From positions 1 through 64,000 of the forward strand of contig JAWQFJ010018392.1 of NCBI GenBank assembly GCA_034096865.1: DNA of 64,000 nucleotides, in the 5' to 3' direction. The position numbers and the translations under genes are program-made. Positions 29,067 through 41,760 of the stretch are shown one piece after another (the first letter of the stretch is position 1; each line of letters begins with the position of its first letter). Below the pieces are notes generated by a model. The model saw nothing but the letters and a program-made list of their open reading frames with translations, was not told the DNA's origin and did no database searches. The stretch comes from Theodoxus fluviatilis. Lineage: Eukaryota > Mollusca > Gastropoda > Cycloneritida > Neritidae.

Positions 29067-30510
29067 AAACTTGGGACTAAAAGAGTTGGGCATGTTAGGT
29101 GCAGATGGGCACTGAGTGCACTGCTGTGTTGCCACAGAAGTGTGCAGCTTGTGCTCAGTGCAAACGCTGCAGTGAAGACAGGCAGTCAAAGTAAACACAG
29201 TGCCTGGTAGGCGGCACACTCACGATATCGGATTGCAGAGCACTTTCCCAGGGAGAGGGAGGCTGCTGAAATCCCCACCTTGCTGCCCTCATTCCTGTCA
29301 ACTGTGCCACTGGAGACATTGGCAAAGCCCACTGCCTCTCAGAGGAGTGGGTTTTCTGCACCCCGAGCCCTTCAGCAGCCTGATGAAAAGAAAAGGGAAA
29401 TATATGCTGTGTGTGAAATGCCCTGAAATGCACTGTGAGCCAAGTTTGATGGACAGAGAAAACATAGATTGGGAAGATGGCTGATGACACTGCTGCTTAG
29501 TGGTGCTCATTGTCTGATCATGGGCTAGTTGAAAATGTAACACTGTTTTGTAAAGACTCTCCTTCTTTCTTTTTTCATTGCAAGGACTGATACCTGTGTC
29601 TGAGTTGGGGTGCTGATGTCCATGTAGATTGCAGTGACTATTTTTAGTACCCCAAGTTTTGTAAGTAGTGTTTATGGGGTGTGGCTTCCCACCAATACCT
29701 GTCGTCTTGCAGCAACAACAGTAATTTTCTTGATTACTTTGGAAGGAATATTTTTACTGCGTGAGGAAAAATTTGAAAAAACAAAGAGCTATGTGAACAA
29801 CATCAAGGAAAGCCTGTGTCTGGTTTTATTGTATAGCCAGGCAAAATGAGAAATTAATTATTGATGTAGCAGCTGGAGGTTACACCTGCCATATTTGCCA
29901 CTGTTAAAGTAATGTGACAATTCATATGTGAATTGATTATGTCATTGTTTCTATAGGGACAAGCTGCAAAATTCTTACTTTGTTTGCTCACACTCACCCT
30001 TTTATAATCCATAGAGAGAGAATTATCCACCAGGGGATCAGTTTGGAGAATTTGTAGCTAGCAGACATTGTGTTATAGCACTAAACTCTACTGCTGAGCT
30101 TCACAGCCTCTGTTTTGATTGGTGCTGAGAGCTTCCCTGTCACATGACCTGGTCAGCTGACTTAGGAAAGGGGCCTCAGGCACAGGCATGTCTGCAAATG
30201 GACTTCCCTTGTGGGTTGTGGGGTTCCCTGCACTGGGATTGGGGAGGAGAAAGCCTCCCCACAAATGGGGTTTCCTTGTTGGAGCTGTCTGGGGGAAGGG
30301 AGTGAAAGGTTCCTCTTGGCCAGGGTAGAGGAGGGTGGTGACCTGTGTCCTTCTTGGGGAGATTTTCAGCAGCAGGGTCATGTCTGTACACCTACTCCAT
30401 GAGGCGTTTCCTTGCATGCCACTCCAGTATGGCTGGTGGACTGTGCATCTGCATGCCCCTGTCCTTCTTTGGAAAGCCCTTCATGGAATGAGCACTTTTT
30501 GTTAAAAAAA

Positions 30511-30709
30511 AGTTGGGGGGGGGGGGGGGTGTGTCTGTTGGCAGGATGTGTCCAGATTTGATAGGGAATTTTTTTAATCAAGAGTTTTTACCAATGTGAC
30601 CCACCACCACAAAATGTGACAATTCTGAACTTAAGTATCGTTGTAAAATGAAAGAATTTTCTTTCCAATGATGCAAACACACACACATGCACGCACACAC
30701 ACACGCATG

Positions 30710-30748
<39 letters not shown>
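30511..30748. repeat. Poly-G tract and (CA)n microsatellite
   Basis: A run of about 14 G near 30514-30528, and a CA/CG-CA mixed repeat at 30674-30748, with unremarkable sequence between. Confidence 0.9.
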
Positions 30749-31162
30749 GCCTGAAAATATGAGAAATAGTCACTGAGTTTTGAGCTACTGAAGACTGCTT
30801 ATGACGATTTGAGAAAGAGAGCTTTAAATTTAGGCAGTGTTTTTTAATGCAGCATAATGTTGTCATCATGATGGTTATTTTGAATTGGGTATATTGGTTG
30901 ACCAATTGAACAGCAACCAATGGGGGGAAAACTAAGAAAAATGGGTTTGGAGAATACACTCTATGAATTTGCAACATGTGGCTGATCTGTTTACATTTTA
31001 TCTCATGGGCAGACAAAATACTGATTTAAATTTTCACTCCTGTTTCAGTGGGGTAAGGTAGGATTTTTACAACATAAGCAAAGAAAATGAATTTCACAAT
31101 AATGCAATGTTATGGTACAAACAAATGGATGGAGGTTCCAAATCTGTCAAAATCTTGAAACA

Positions 31163-31335
31163 AGCATTCATAATCACTCTGGCAATATTTGGCAGATATC
31201 TCGACAGCATTCATAATCACTCTGGCAATATTCATAATCACTCTGGCAATATTTGGCAGATATCGACAGCATTCATAATCACTCTGGCAATATTCATAAT
31301 CACTCTGGCAATATTTGGCAGATATCTCGACATGA
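31163..31335. repeat. Nested tandem repeat
   Basis: A short unit, TTCATAATCACTCTGGCAAT, occurs five times. Every other copy is extended by ATTTGGCAGATATC(TC)GACAGC, giving a higher-order repeat of about 62 bp present two and a half times. Confidence 0.9.
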
Positions 31336-33164
31336 GGTCAGGTGACTTCTCTCTGAATTTGTAGTGGAACGTCTCAAATTAGATAGCATCTGCCTGGTGA
31401 TAAATTTGCAGTGTCGATTTTGATGACAGATGTAATGTGATCATTCTCAACACAGATTTAAAGTCGGAAATTAAGCATTTGTAATTTAATGAGATATGAA
31501 TTCTTAGTTACTGGAGAGAGCCTCCATTCATACACAGGTTTGTGCCCTAGCTTTATTTTCCACAAAGCAGTCATCCAGTCCCTGAAATTCACAGAGGGTG
31601 TATATGACACAGGGATGGATTGATGAGGGGATAGGGGAGAGAGCCAAAGGTTTTTGTCAGGCATTTTCATTTTTTGCCTGGTGTTACAGACAAGGAGTTT
31701 GTTTCTGGCTAATTTTACTGTGGAGGCCTATGGTAGTGACTGAGACATTTTGGCCTGTTAAATGACCACAGTGCTACACAATTATTAGCAGTGGATGTCT
31801 GTATTTTGGCTCTCTTTGGAAGAAAGGGGTGGACTCCGGATGTGCTGGTGACTAAGAGTTTATGAAGGAATGTGTTGCTCATCAAGTAAGAAAATTAAAA
31901 GCCTCTGGGGGAAAAATGTAAACACGTTGACCGTTTTCTTGAATAAATGGCTTGCATACACACACTTAATCGTGTAAGCCAAGCTGCCTGTTCAGGACAT
32001 GCCGAGTCATCAGGGATTGTTCTCCATGGAATTGATGCTTGATTCATGCTTGCACTTGTTTTATATTTAGTTGTGATTGTTCCTGAAAAAGAACATGTGG
32101 AATGTGCAGTAGGAAAAACTGGACCTGAAAGTAGTATGGCCTTTGAAATCAGCCATAGTAGGGAATTCTGACTATGTGCGTTTTCGTGTTCATCCAGCAG
32201 AGCAGTGCTAGTGTAGCTGCGGTTTCCATCAAGACTTCTATGGTGATCGTTCAGCAGTGGTTTTCAAAGCTGGGTAGAAGGCTGAAGTGGTTACTGCTGG
32301 AAACAGTTGATACAGGAGTGTGTGGCATGATTACTGTTGCCATTTTTTGTTACCTGATATTATAGACTTGGTAGAGGAGAAATACATGATGGCGTTTTTC
32401 TGTGAGCAGTGGGGTGGGGGTGGGGGAGACGTGAAGTTTTTTTAACACATGTATGGTAAGGGAGTTATTTTCCACATTAATGCATAATGTAGGGAAAGAA
32501 TGGTGCAAGTGCTATAGTATTGCTGGAAGCAGGGAAGTGTGTCAGTGATGCAAATGCAGGAATTCATTTAGAGAAGCAACACCTGCTTCTATTTGGAAAG
32601 GGGAGACCCCTCATTAGTGGTCATAATAGGAGTTGCTAGCAGCACTTGCTGCAAGGAAAGGAGGCAAGCATGTGCTTAGCTTATACAGCTGTTGCCATGT
32701 TGAGGAAAGATATGTGCAGTTGTGTACAGTGACTGTGATGAATACTTGATAAGCTGTGTTGCAGTGTTGATGGATTGACTAGAGCAAGATAGTCGTTGTA
32801 CTGGTGCAGCAGGTAAACTTCAGTTGATATGCTTTGAAATACAGCAATGTTGCTATGAGATTGTCATTGGCTGGAATGTAGTGATTGTGATGAAGTCACC
32901 ATATGATGATATGTAATATAATAGTGTTGCCATAAAAGGACTGTTGAAGGAGCAGGACAGGTGCCAGCATGTATGGGTGGTAACAGTGCTACACTGGTGT
33001 TAGAGCAGGAAACACATACTCACGCAGAGGCAGTGACGACAAGCATGGTGAAAGTGATTAATCAACCTTGGTTGTGGAAGTTTAAAGTTGGAAAAATTAT
33101 TGTAGCTGTGGTTTAAATAGGAAAAACCAAGTAGCACTTGTGAGGTAGACATAGCACTGTAGCG

Positions 33165-33310
33165 GTAATGTTGTTGTTGTTGTTGTTGTTGCATACCTGG
33201 GCTAAACACTCCCAGGATCACCCAAGTGGGTGAGATGATTGCGTGTGTGACTGTTTTTGAACACCCCGCCATATAGGCAGCCACACTCCGTCTTCAGGGG
33301 AGTAGCGGTA
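33165..33310. repeat. Possible short interspersed element with (GTT)n
   Basis: Seven GTT units are followed by about 130 bp of mixed-composition sequence including CCCAAGTGGGTGAGATGAT and CATATAGGCAGCCACACTCC. It resembles a dispersed gastropod repeat from memory only. It is single copy in this window, so the call is weak. Confidence 0.3.
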
Positions 33311-33369
33311 ATCAGAATCGGGAAACTACCGTAGCATTGGTTAGAGCAGGAAAAGTACGGTAGCGGTGG

Positions 33370-34060
33370 TAATTTAGAGCAGGAAAACTACGGTACTGCC
33401 GCGGTGCCATTGGAACTGGCTAACCTTGTAACCCTGTCTGGCGATGTTTGCGCAGCGCCGTGCCGCGTGGCTCTGGAGCCTGGTGGAAGGGGATGGAGGG
33501 AGGTGAGGAAAGGATGGTGGTGGTGGGGGTACTGCAGGGTGGGAGGGGGGGGGGGTACTGCAGGGTTGGGGTGGTGGTCTCTTTGGCCGCGTGGGAGCGG
33601 GCGGGCCTTCCCCGGCATGTCACCCCGATGCGGCCGTGGGGCGGGGAGCATGGGGCAGGGAATCTTGTCATCTGGCAGCCTCCACCGCCTTGTTTTGCTA
33701 TTCACCCGTGTGCTGCCGTCTGAAAAGGGCCTGTTTTTCCTGCTAGTTCCATCTCCCGCGTCAACGAATGGCAAACAAAACTCACCAAGTTTTTCCTGGC
33801 ACATGAATGAAACCCTTTATTGATTGGAAGCTGGTCTTAAGCGTTCTACGATCTCCCCGCGTCGAGAAGAAAATCCATAAATCCATGAGGCGGAAGAGAG
33901 AGCACAAACAGAAGATGAGTCGAAAAGATTGTTTGCAATTGTCTTAGCCATGAGAGAAGATCAGCTGGTGGGGCGGCAGCGCTGCGGGCCGTGGGTGCCG
34001 ACTCCAGCGCTCTCCGGTCCCCACCCCCTGCCCCCCATCCCCCAGTCCCTCCACCCCCTG
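33370..34060. other. GC- and CpG-rich block inside the intron
   Basis: Base composition jumps to GC-rich with frequent CpG, G runs and C runs. Short repeats GAGCAGGAAAA(C/G)TACGGTA precede it (33340-33395). Frames are open on both strands, as expected for GC-rich DNA, and no domain is recognisable. It could be an intronic regulatory CpG island, an alternative promoter or a repeat. Confidence 0.45.
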
Positions 34061-34139
34061 CACCCCAGTCTACACCCACAACCCCATCCCCACTTCTTCC
34101 GGGTCGTTTCTTGCCCCTGTAGCCCTTCCTTGCCCTGGC

Positions 34140-34935
34140 TAGCAGGGTTCCTGGCCTTCCTTGTTGGGTTTTCCATTGGCTCTTTCTTCCTATATTGCTG
34201 TCTTCCTTGGCTGTCTTCCTCTCTGCCTTGTTGTCTTTCTTGGCTTTCTTCCTCTATCGTGCTGTCTTCCTTTGCTTTCTTCCTCTCTGTCTTGCTGTCT
34301 TCCTTGGCTGTCTTCCTCTCTGCCGTGTTGTCTTTCTTGGCTTTCTTCCTCTATCGTGCTGTCTTCCTTTGCTTTCTTCCTCTCTGTCTTGCTGTCTTCC
34401 TTGGCTTTCTTTCTCTCTGTCTTGCTGTCTACATTGTTTGTCTTCCTCGCTGTCTTCCTTTACTTTCTTCCTCTGTCTTGTTGTCTTTTTTGGCTTTCTT
34501 CCTCTCTGTCTTGCTGTCTTCCTTGGTTTTCTTCCTCTCTGTCTTGTTGTCTTCCTTGGCTTTCTTCCTTTGTCTTGTTGTCTACTTTGTCTTCCTCTCT
34601 GTCTTGTTGTCTACTTTGTCTTCCTCTCTGTCTTGCTGTCTACTTTGTCTTCCTCTCTGTCTTGTTGTCTTCCTTGGCTTTCTTCCTTTGTCTTGTTGTC
34701 TTCCTTGGCTTTCTTCCTCTCTGTTTTGTTGTCTTCCTTGGCTTTCTTCCTCTCTGTTTTGCTGTATTTCTTGGTTTTCTTCTTCTCAGTTTTGCTGTAT
34801 TTCTTGGCTTTTTTCCTAGAGGTCTTTCTTGACTTTCTTCCTGTCTGTCTTGCTGTCTTCCTTGTTTTCTTCCTCTCTTTCTTGCTGTCTTCATTGCTTT
34901 CTTCCTCTTTGTTTTGCTGTGTTCCATGGCTTCTA
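34140..34935. repeat. 33-bp pyrimidine-rich minisatellite, degenerate
   Basis: About 24 imperfect copies of a 33-bp unit containing CTTCCTTGGCTTTCTTCCTC and TCTGTCTTGCTGT. The period of eleven codons keeps all three forward frames open, with Leu/Ser/Cys/Phe-rich translations of up to 340 codons. Copies differ by indels of whole subunits. This is not a gene. Confidence 0.9.
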
Positions 34936-34991
34936 CTGCATCACCTCTGCCTTCTTCTCTGCTATGCACATTCCTCCACCTTTCATCCACC

Positions 34992-35096
34992 ATGGTGTTT
35001 CTCAAAGAGAAGTTGCCAGACGGTTGAGAGTGAGTCTTTCCGTCATTCAGCGCCTCACTCTCAACCGTCTGGCAACTTCTCTTTGAGAAACACCAT
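34992..35096 (+). mobile_element. Perfect 43-bp-stem hairpin made of a Tc1-like transposase HTH fragment
   Basis: Bases 34992-35034 and 35054-35096 are exact reverse complements over 43 bp, with a 19-bp loop. Read on the + strand through the left arm and loop, the DNA encodes GVSQREVARRLRVSLSVIQRL (split here as GVSQREVARR and LRVSLSVIQRL), the typical first helix-turn-helix of Tc1/mariner transposases. The rest of the transposase is absent. The right arm repeats the same helix codons in inverted orientation up to VS. It is therefore a fossil of two Tc1-like fragments joined head to head, or a templated inverted duplication. Confidence 0.75.
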
Positions 35097-35503
35097 CCTG
35101 GGCCCAACCCAGGGCTCGGCCACAATCCACAGTCGTCAGCTTTCTTCTTGCAACCATGTCTTTCTCTGCAGTGATTTGGTAACATTTTCGTTTCCCTTTT
35201 TATCCAACTACCGTTGAAAACTGTTCATGGGACATTGGTCGGGCACGTGCATTTTGTTGTTTTATTTCAACAGCCATGTGTTACAAATGTAACGGGTCAG
35301 CGATGTGCATGCTTGTTCCCAAAAAGGCTTCGTTGTACCGCACGTGAACGCTTTTTCAACAGTCATACGCAACCACTGTCAAGCTTTTGTGGTAACTCCT
35401 TTTTTTCAGTTAGCATTGCAACAAATTGTAATTTCATAAAATTTCAAGAGTGACCCTTAACTTATTGTGACTAGTGTACTATCTGTTCCTCATCTCTCTC
35501 TCT

Positions 35504-35940
<437 letters not shown>

Positions 35941-35942
<2 letters not shown>

Positions 35943-36615
35943 CTGTTTCTTAGTTGCTCCTTCTTCCATTTTTTCCTCTCCTTCATCTCTCCCTCTCCCC
36001 TCCCTCCTCCCACCCAGGCTCTCAGTAGGGCAGCAGGCAGCAGGCAGGCGAGGTGGCGCACGGCGTTATCGATTTTCTACCTCTTTGTCCAGACCGCCTC
36101 TCCAAACTATGGGAATTTCGCGTCCCACCTTCCTTCCTCTCTCCTTCCCTCCCTCCCTCCCTCCTTCCCTCCCTCCCTCTCGCCCTGCCCCGCCTTGCCC
36201 TCTCTGGGGCTTTTTCTCCTTGCCTTCCTTCCTTCTCTGCCTGCCTTCATGCCTGCTTGGCTGCTTGCCTTGCCTTGCTTTCTTGCCTGCCCTCCCTATA
36301 AACCCGAAGCCTGCATCCTTGCTCTGTCTGCCCTTTCTCACTGCTGCCTTCTCTCTGGACTTGTGTTAGAAGCCTGGTTTTTGTTTTCTACTTGGCTTGC
36401 CTTTGCCTTTCCAACCCAGCCTGTCTGCTTCCCCTCTTGTCTGCTCCTCTGCCTACTCGTCTGCCTGATTTCCTGTCTGCCTTTTTATCTACCTAATTTC
36501 TTGCCTGCCTGCCTTTTCCTCTTTAAGACTTCTTGTCAGTCTACCCTCTCATCTGCCTCACTACTTGCTTGTCTGCCTACCTGTCTTTCTTGTCAATCTT
36601 CGTGTTTTATAAACT
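35941..36615. repeat. Low-complexity pyrimidine-rich sequence with (CTTC)n and (CCTG)n
   Basis: Degenerate CCTCCCTCCCT (36140-36180) and CTGCCTGCC-like units (36230-36560), all strongly C/T biased. Open frames are compositional. No gene recognised. Confidence 0.8.
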
Positions 36616-37746
36616 TTCCCATCTGTCAACCATCTTAGTTATATACATCATTCTTGTGTTTATAGCATAAACTGTTTCTTTCTTGTTTCACCCACACCCT
36701 GTCTGCCCATGCTTGGTGTCTACTGTTTAACCTTGTGTTGTTGTTTTTTTTCCCTGGGCCAGTTGCTGTCGAGCTACAAGTATTTCTTTTCTTTCTCATT
36801 TTGCCGTCTTGGATGTCTTGCCTATCTGTCTACGTCTCTTCCCAACCTGGTATTGTAGCAATCCAGCTCATTGCTTTCTGAACCCTGTAACTGCCTCTCG
36901 TGCTGTTACGCCATTACACTCGCTTTCCCCCCTCCTTTTGCCTGTGGGCTTTCTCGTCTTCTTTTTGTGCCGGCAGAGCGGCTTCAGTTGTCAGTGTGTC
37001 TTTTTGTCTGACTGCTGCCCCTTTTTCAATGTCTGTCTCCTAGCCTGTCTGGCTGCGCATCTGTCGGCCTTTCTTTGCCTGTCTGTTTTTCATGCCTTCG
37101 CGTCTGCTGCATTCCGCTCAGCCTCCTGTTATGTCTGTTGAGTCAGTTTTTCACAGTCCCTCTCTTCCTACAGTTGCATATGTTTTGTCTGTTGTGTATG
37201 CCCCTGATCTGCCGCAGCCTCCCTTGCCACTGCGGACTCCCAGCTGAGCTGTAATGCCTGGTGTAGTGCTAGTAGCCTCCTGTGCTGAGCACCCAGCATG
37301 GCTAACTCTGATGGTCCTCATCACTGTCAGAGGGAAACACTCATCCCTCCCCACCACCACCTCCCCACCACCACCTCCCTAGCAGTTACAGTCTTTACTC
37401 TTACAGTGTAGCTACTCTCAGTTAACTGATCTCTAACCACTTCAACCTCAACCTCTTTAACGTGTTTTACTCTTGTCGCTATTGTGTCTTTTGTACCACA
37501 TCTCTCTTTTTCACTATATCAATCTTCCTGTTCATAGTGGTTTTTCTCCTGTTTTTCAGTTTCATGTTTCCACACAAATTATCTCTATTTCTTTTCCTTG
37601 CCTGTTATTTTGTTTTTCTCAGAAACCTTTCATGGTTATTAGGATTGAAAGTTGACATTTATTGGAAACACTTGTGACATACTGTGTGTGAAAACAACTG
37701 TGCATTGAACCTTTATCTGCTTTGTTTGGAGGGGAGATTTATATAT

Positions 37747-37756
<10 letters not shown>

Positions 37757-37822
<66 letters not shown>
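37757..37822. repeat. (CA)n microsatellite
   Basis: About 64 bp of CA, flanked on both sides by TATATA/CATACATA sequence. Confidence 0.95.
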
Positions 37823-37825
<3 letters not shown>

Positions 37826-38257
37826 ATATATATATAAACAGCAGTCTAATACAGTTGCAGTATATGAACTTCCTTTCCAGAATCTCACTGACAATGTCCA
37901 GTGTTTTGTTACTCTGAAGTTGACATTACTAGTCATTTAGACCAATTATTATTATGAGTGAGTCTTACGAACTATTTCTGTATCAATTCATGTGTCAGTG
38001 ACATGATGGGCCAAGGTGTATATTGATACTGACATGTCGTAGTGAGGAAGTTGTCAGGTGTGCATGAATAAACTTTAGAGCATGTCTTAGCAAGTTTGCA
38101 TTTCAAAAGTTTTTATCAGTAAAAAAGAAAATGCATTTAAGTAGAAGTGAGTCCCTTTTGCCTCGCTTACTCTAGCATAAATGTCTAGTTTGGCACCTGT
38201 GAAATAAAATGTTGGATATACATAAACTTCTGATGGATGTATGGTCTGCTCGGGATG

Positions 38258-38361
38258 ACACACACCACACACACACACACACACACAAACGTATCAACAC
38301 ACACACACACGTATCAACACACACATGCACACACACACGCACACACACGCACAAACGTATC

Positions 38362-38408
<47 letters not shown>

Positions 38409-38414
38409 GCACGT
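38258..38414. repeat. (CA)n with embedded CGTATCAA minisatellite
   Basis: CA repeats are interrupted three times by ACGTATCAACACACAC, giving a higher-order unit of variable length. Confidence 0.9.
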
Positions 38415-39340
38415 TTCAGGGGTAGGTGTGGAAAGCTCTAAGGCTGGGCTAGGGCTGACGAAATGCATCTAGGCAAGAAGCATCATGTTGGGCGTTGGAG
38501 AGAGGGCTTCACATTTTCTCAGCTTGGAATGGAGGCAGTACGGGTAAACTCACACAGGATTGCAGTTCACAAAGTGAGTTGATGAAGAAAACATGATGGC
38601 ATTTGTTTACTACTGTGAGGAGCTTGTGTTTAACGTCATATCTTCTAAAGATATAAACTGACATGCCTCAGCTTGGATCAGTGATGTCTAATGGTCCTAG
38701 TTCATGTGAAGTTAAAATGGGATCCATGTGTATTTATTTATCTTAGTGCATTTAGTTGGCTAATAACTCTCACTGTAGACATTCATCAAGTTACAAAAAA
38801 TAAAAGTTATTGTGTTACCTGCACACACAGCAAAACATGTTATTTCAAATACTACTACATGCATTATATGCTGGTGCTGTGGCTGTGATTTAGACAAAAG
38901 TATGCAGTATTACAGTGACACAGAGTGGATGTGACACACTTGGAAAGATGGCTGCAACAGAGGATTTTGCGCTTTGCTTTGATCTACAATGAAGCTAATG
39001 AAGAATATCTTGAGTTGAAGCCAATATTTCAGGTTTACACACATGAGCATGGCTTTGCAAATCATAATGGGTGGGGTTTTGTGTGTGTGTGTGGGGGAGG
39101 GGGTGAACGCACGAGTCCTGAGACGGAGGAAATGACACTGCCTGAGACAGCTTTCTACAACTCGGTCTTTGTTGCCCAAGACTCCTCAGTATGTAGGCTG
39201 AAGTCACTGTGGCCTCTCCACATGAAAGCCGGCAGTACTTGATGCAGTGGATGGAGCATGTAGTCGCCACACCCAGGAAGGCCAGAGAGCTGTTTTGTGT
39301 GGAGGTTTGCTGTCAGGCCGTGCTGACTCCCCGCCTTCAA

Positions 39341-39514
39341 GTCCAGGCTCCTCTCTGCAGCATTCACTGTCCTGTGAAGTCGGTTTTTCTGTCTTGCTTC
39401 TGGGCTGACCAGCATTCACTGTCCTCCTCTCTGCAGCATTCATGTCCAGGCTCCTCTCTGCAGCATTCACTGTCCTGTGAAGTCGGTTTTTCTGTCTTGC
39501 TTCTGGGCTGACCA
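39341..39514. repeat. Tandem duplication, about 103-bp period
   Basis: A segment beginning GTCCAGGCTCCTCTCTGCAG and ending GCTTCTGGGCTGACCAGC occurs at about 39341-39413 and again from 39444 to 39514, with a partial third copy of CTCTCTGCAGCATTCA between. Confidence 0.85.
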
Positions 39515-39727
39515 GCGTGATGTGCGTCAGTGACGTTTGAGTTGCAGTGCGTCGCTCTCTGAGATGTGTCTCCATTGTGGGACTTCTTTCTCAGATCATC
39601 TGGTGTCGCACTGTCCTTGTCATCATACTGATCTGTTTCAGTGTTTTCTTTCATTCTTTGTAAATTCTAATATGCCAGCTCTCTCCCTCCTAAGCATCTG
39701 TCTGCCTGTCTCAGTGTCTGTCTCTCT

Positions 39728-39769
<42 letters not shown>

Positions 39770-41690
39770 TTGTCTATCTGTCCATCACTCTATTCTCAGT
39801 GGTCGTTCATGTGTTGTTCCATTAATATAACTCTTTCTTTCTGCCAGTCTGCCTGTGCTTGATCTCTGTCCATTCCATTTATCTGTTCATCCCTGTAGTG
39901 TGTATGCTTGTGTGCCTGTCTTGATATCTATCTCTGTCTTAATGTTTGTCTCGGACTGATCGTCTTGATTTCTGTCTCTGGCTGTCTCTGTGTGTCTCAG
40001 ATGAGTTGCATGAACTGGGAGTTTGACTGCTTTGTAGAGGCTGTGCTGGACTTCGCAAGGGAAAGAAGGCAGCAGCAGTGGATAATGAGAAGGTTTCTCC
40101 TGCCCTGACTTTGCCCATGTGCACCACTATTTCTAGGGGTTGCTCCTGTTCCTCATCTCTGTCTCTGCCTTGGCAACCCACTTGGCCTGTGTATGCTAAG
40201 TCTGGGCCTTGCTTTCTTTGTGCTGATGATAGTGATGATGTCTGATGAAGTGATGAAGCTGATTTTCCCAAGGAAAGCAGTGGAGGTGACAACCGTACCA
40301 TGTAGTGCACTGAAAAAATGCCCGTTTTCCCTTTTGGAAGGTAATGCGGACACAAAAGGCTACGGTGACTTCGTGGCAGCCCAAAGCTTCGGGTCCCATG
40401 ACTTAGGCAAGGCCCAGGCTTGGCAGAAAGGTAGGTCCCTGTGTCCACCCTGAGTCATTTGGCTGGCTCCATGCCTTTCTTCGCGTGACCCACCCCTCCA
40501 CCCCAGTCCTGGTCCCCTGGGGGTGGGGGTTGTCAGTGGGCCCACCCATTTTGGGGGGTCACGCATGAGATGTTGTGTGTGCTGCCTGTGTGTCCCTATT
40601 TGGCCCTACTTCACTCGTGACACCCCCGCCCCCTCCTCCTGTGTTTCAAGCCTTGCATGATGGTTATATGCAGTCCATTGCTTGCTGTGTGTGCTATGTG
40701 TGTTATAAATGTGTGTCTCTGCATCTCTCTATTCAGCTGTTTGACCCCTTTGATGTGCCATGCCAGGAAGGACCAGAGACACTTTGCATGTATCTGGCAG
40801 ACTGTTCAGTACAGGCTTTATGGGAAAGAATCTCCCTGCTGGGAAAAACTGGAGAGTGGGAGGGTTGGGCTCTATGCCACTTCAGACTAGCTCTTCTCTT
40901 TTGTGGGTTTGAATCTCATTGAAACGTTTCATAGCATAGAGTTTGTTATGGAAACTAGCCTCACTGGTGACACATCGCTTTAGGTCCAGTGTGATCTGTG
41001 GAGGAAGGGCGTGAGGTGTGTTTGGTATGGTTTTGTTCAGCCTTTCTCCAGCAAAGAATGGCTTGGTGTACTGTACATCTCTCTTGTAAAGGGCATGCTA
41101 AAGTGGAGAAGGGGATTTCTGTCCAGAATGGATCATGGTGTTGTAACGACTCTCAAGTGGCCCTGTCTTCTGTGAGTGATATAACTCTGCACATGGTTGT
41201 TGCTGTTTGAAGTACTAACCTTCTTGGGGCATGTTGTTTCTCTATTGTAAAGCAATGTTGTGCACTGTGTGATTGGAGTGATGACTTGAAAGCCAATGGC
41301 GGGCGCTATGTCATTTACGTCTGATCCACTGCTTCATGATATGATCGCTTTATGTTGTGTGCTCATTGAATTAGCCATTTTGTGTTGACAGTTGCTAAAG
41401 GTATGTTACAAAAATGAAAATTTTTCAACTTATCCCAAACTTAAATTTGTGTAACTCTGTAAGTAAAAGAGTCATTCAGTAATGTTACAATATGGTTAAA
41501 ATATATTTGTTGAGAAATGTGCATTTTTTAACTTTTGTATTCATTAATTTGTTTTCTAACATGCAATTTTAATGATGTGACATATCGCTTTCTGTCATTA
41601 AATTTTTTTATCATGCCTTTGGCAAACACAATGGAATGCCTATTAGCTATTTTGGTGTGTTCAGTTCTTATTCATCATATTAATACTGAG

Positions 41691-41693
<3 letters not shown>

Positions 41694-41759
<66 letters not shown>
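41694..41759. repeat. (CT)n microsatellite
   Basis: About 64 bp of pure CT. Confidence 0.95.

Positions 41760-41760
<1 letters not shown>

Noticed and set aside
33929..35217. Leu/Ser/Cys/Phe-rich frames of up to 340 codons resembling membrane protein
   Set aside because: Produced by a 33-bp pyrimidine-rich minisatellite. All three frames are open and no start context or domain is present.
40001..40092. Exon-like segment with pyrimidine tract, ATGAGTTGCATG and donor AAG|GTTTCT
   Set aside because: Spliced after onecut exon 1 it gives a stop within nine codons and leaves the wrong phase for exon 2. Probably a chance match, though RNA data could change this.
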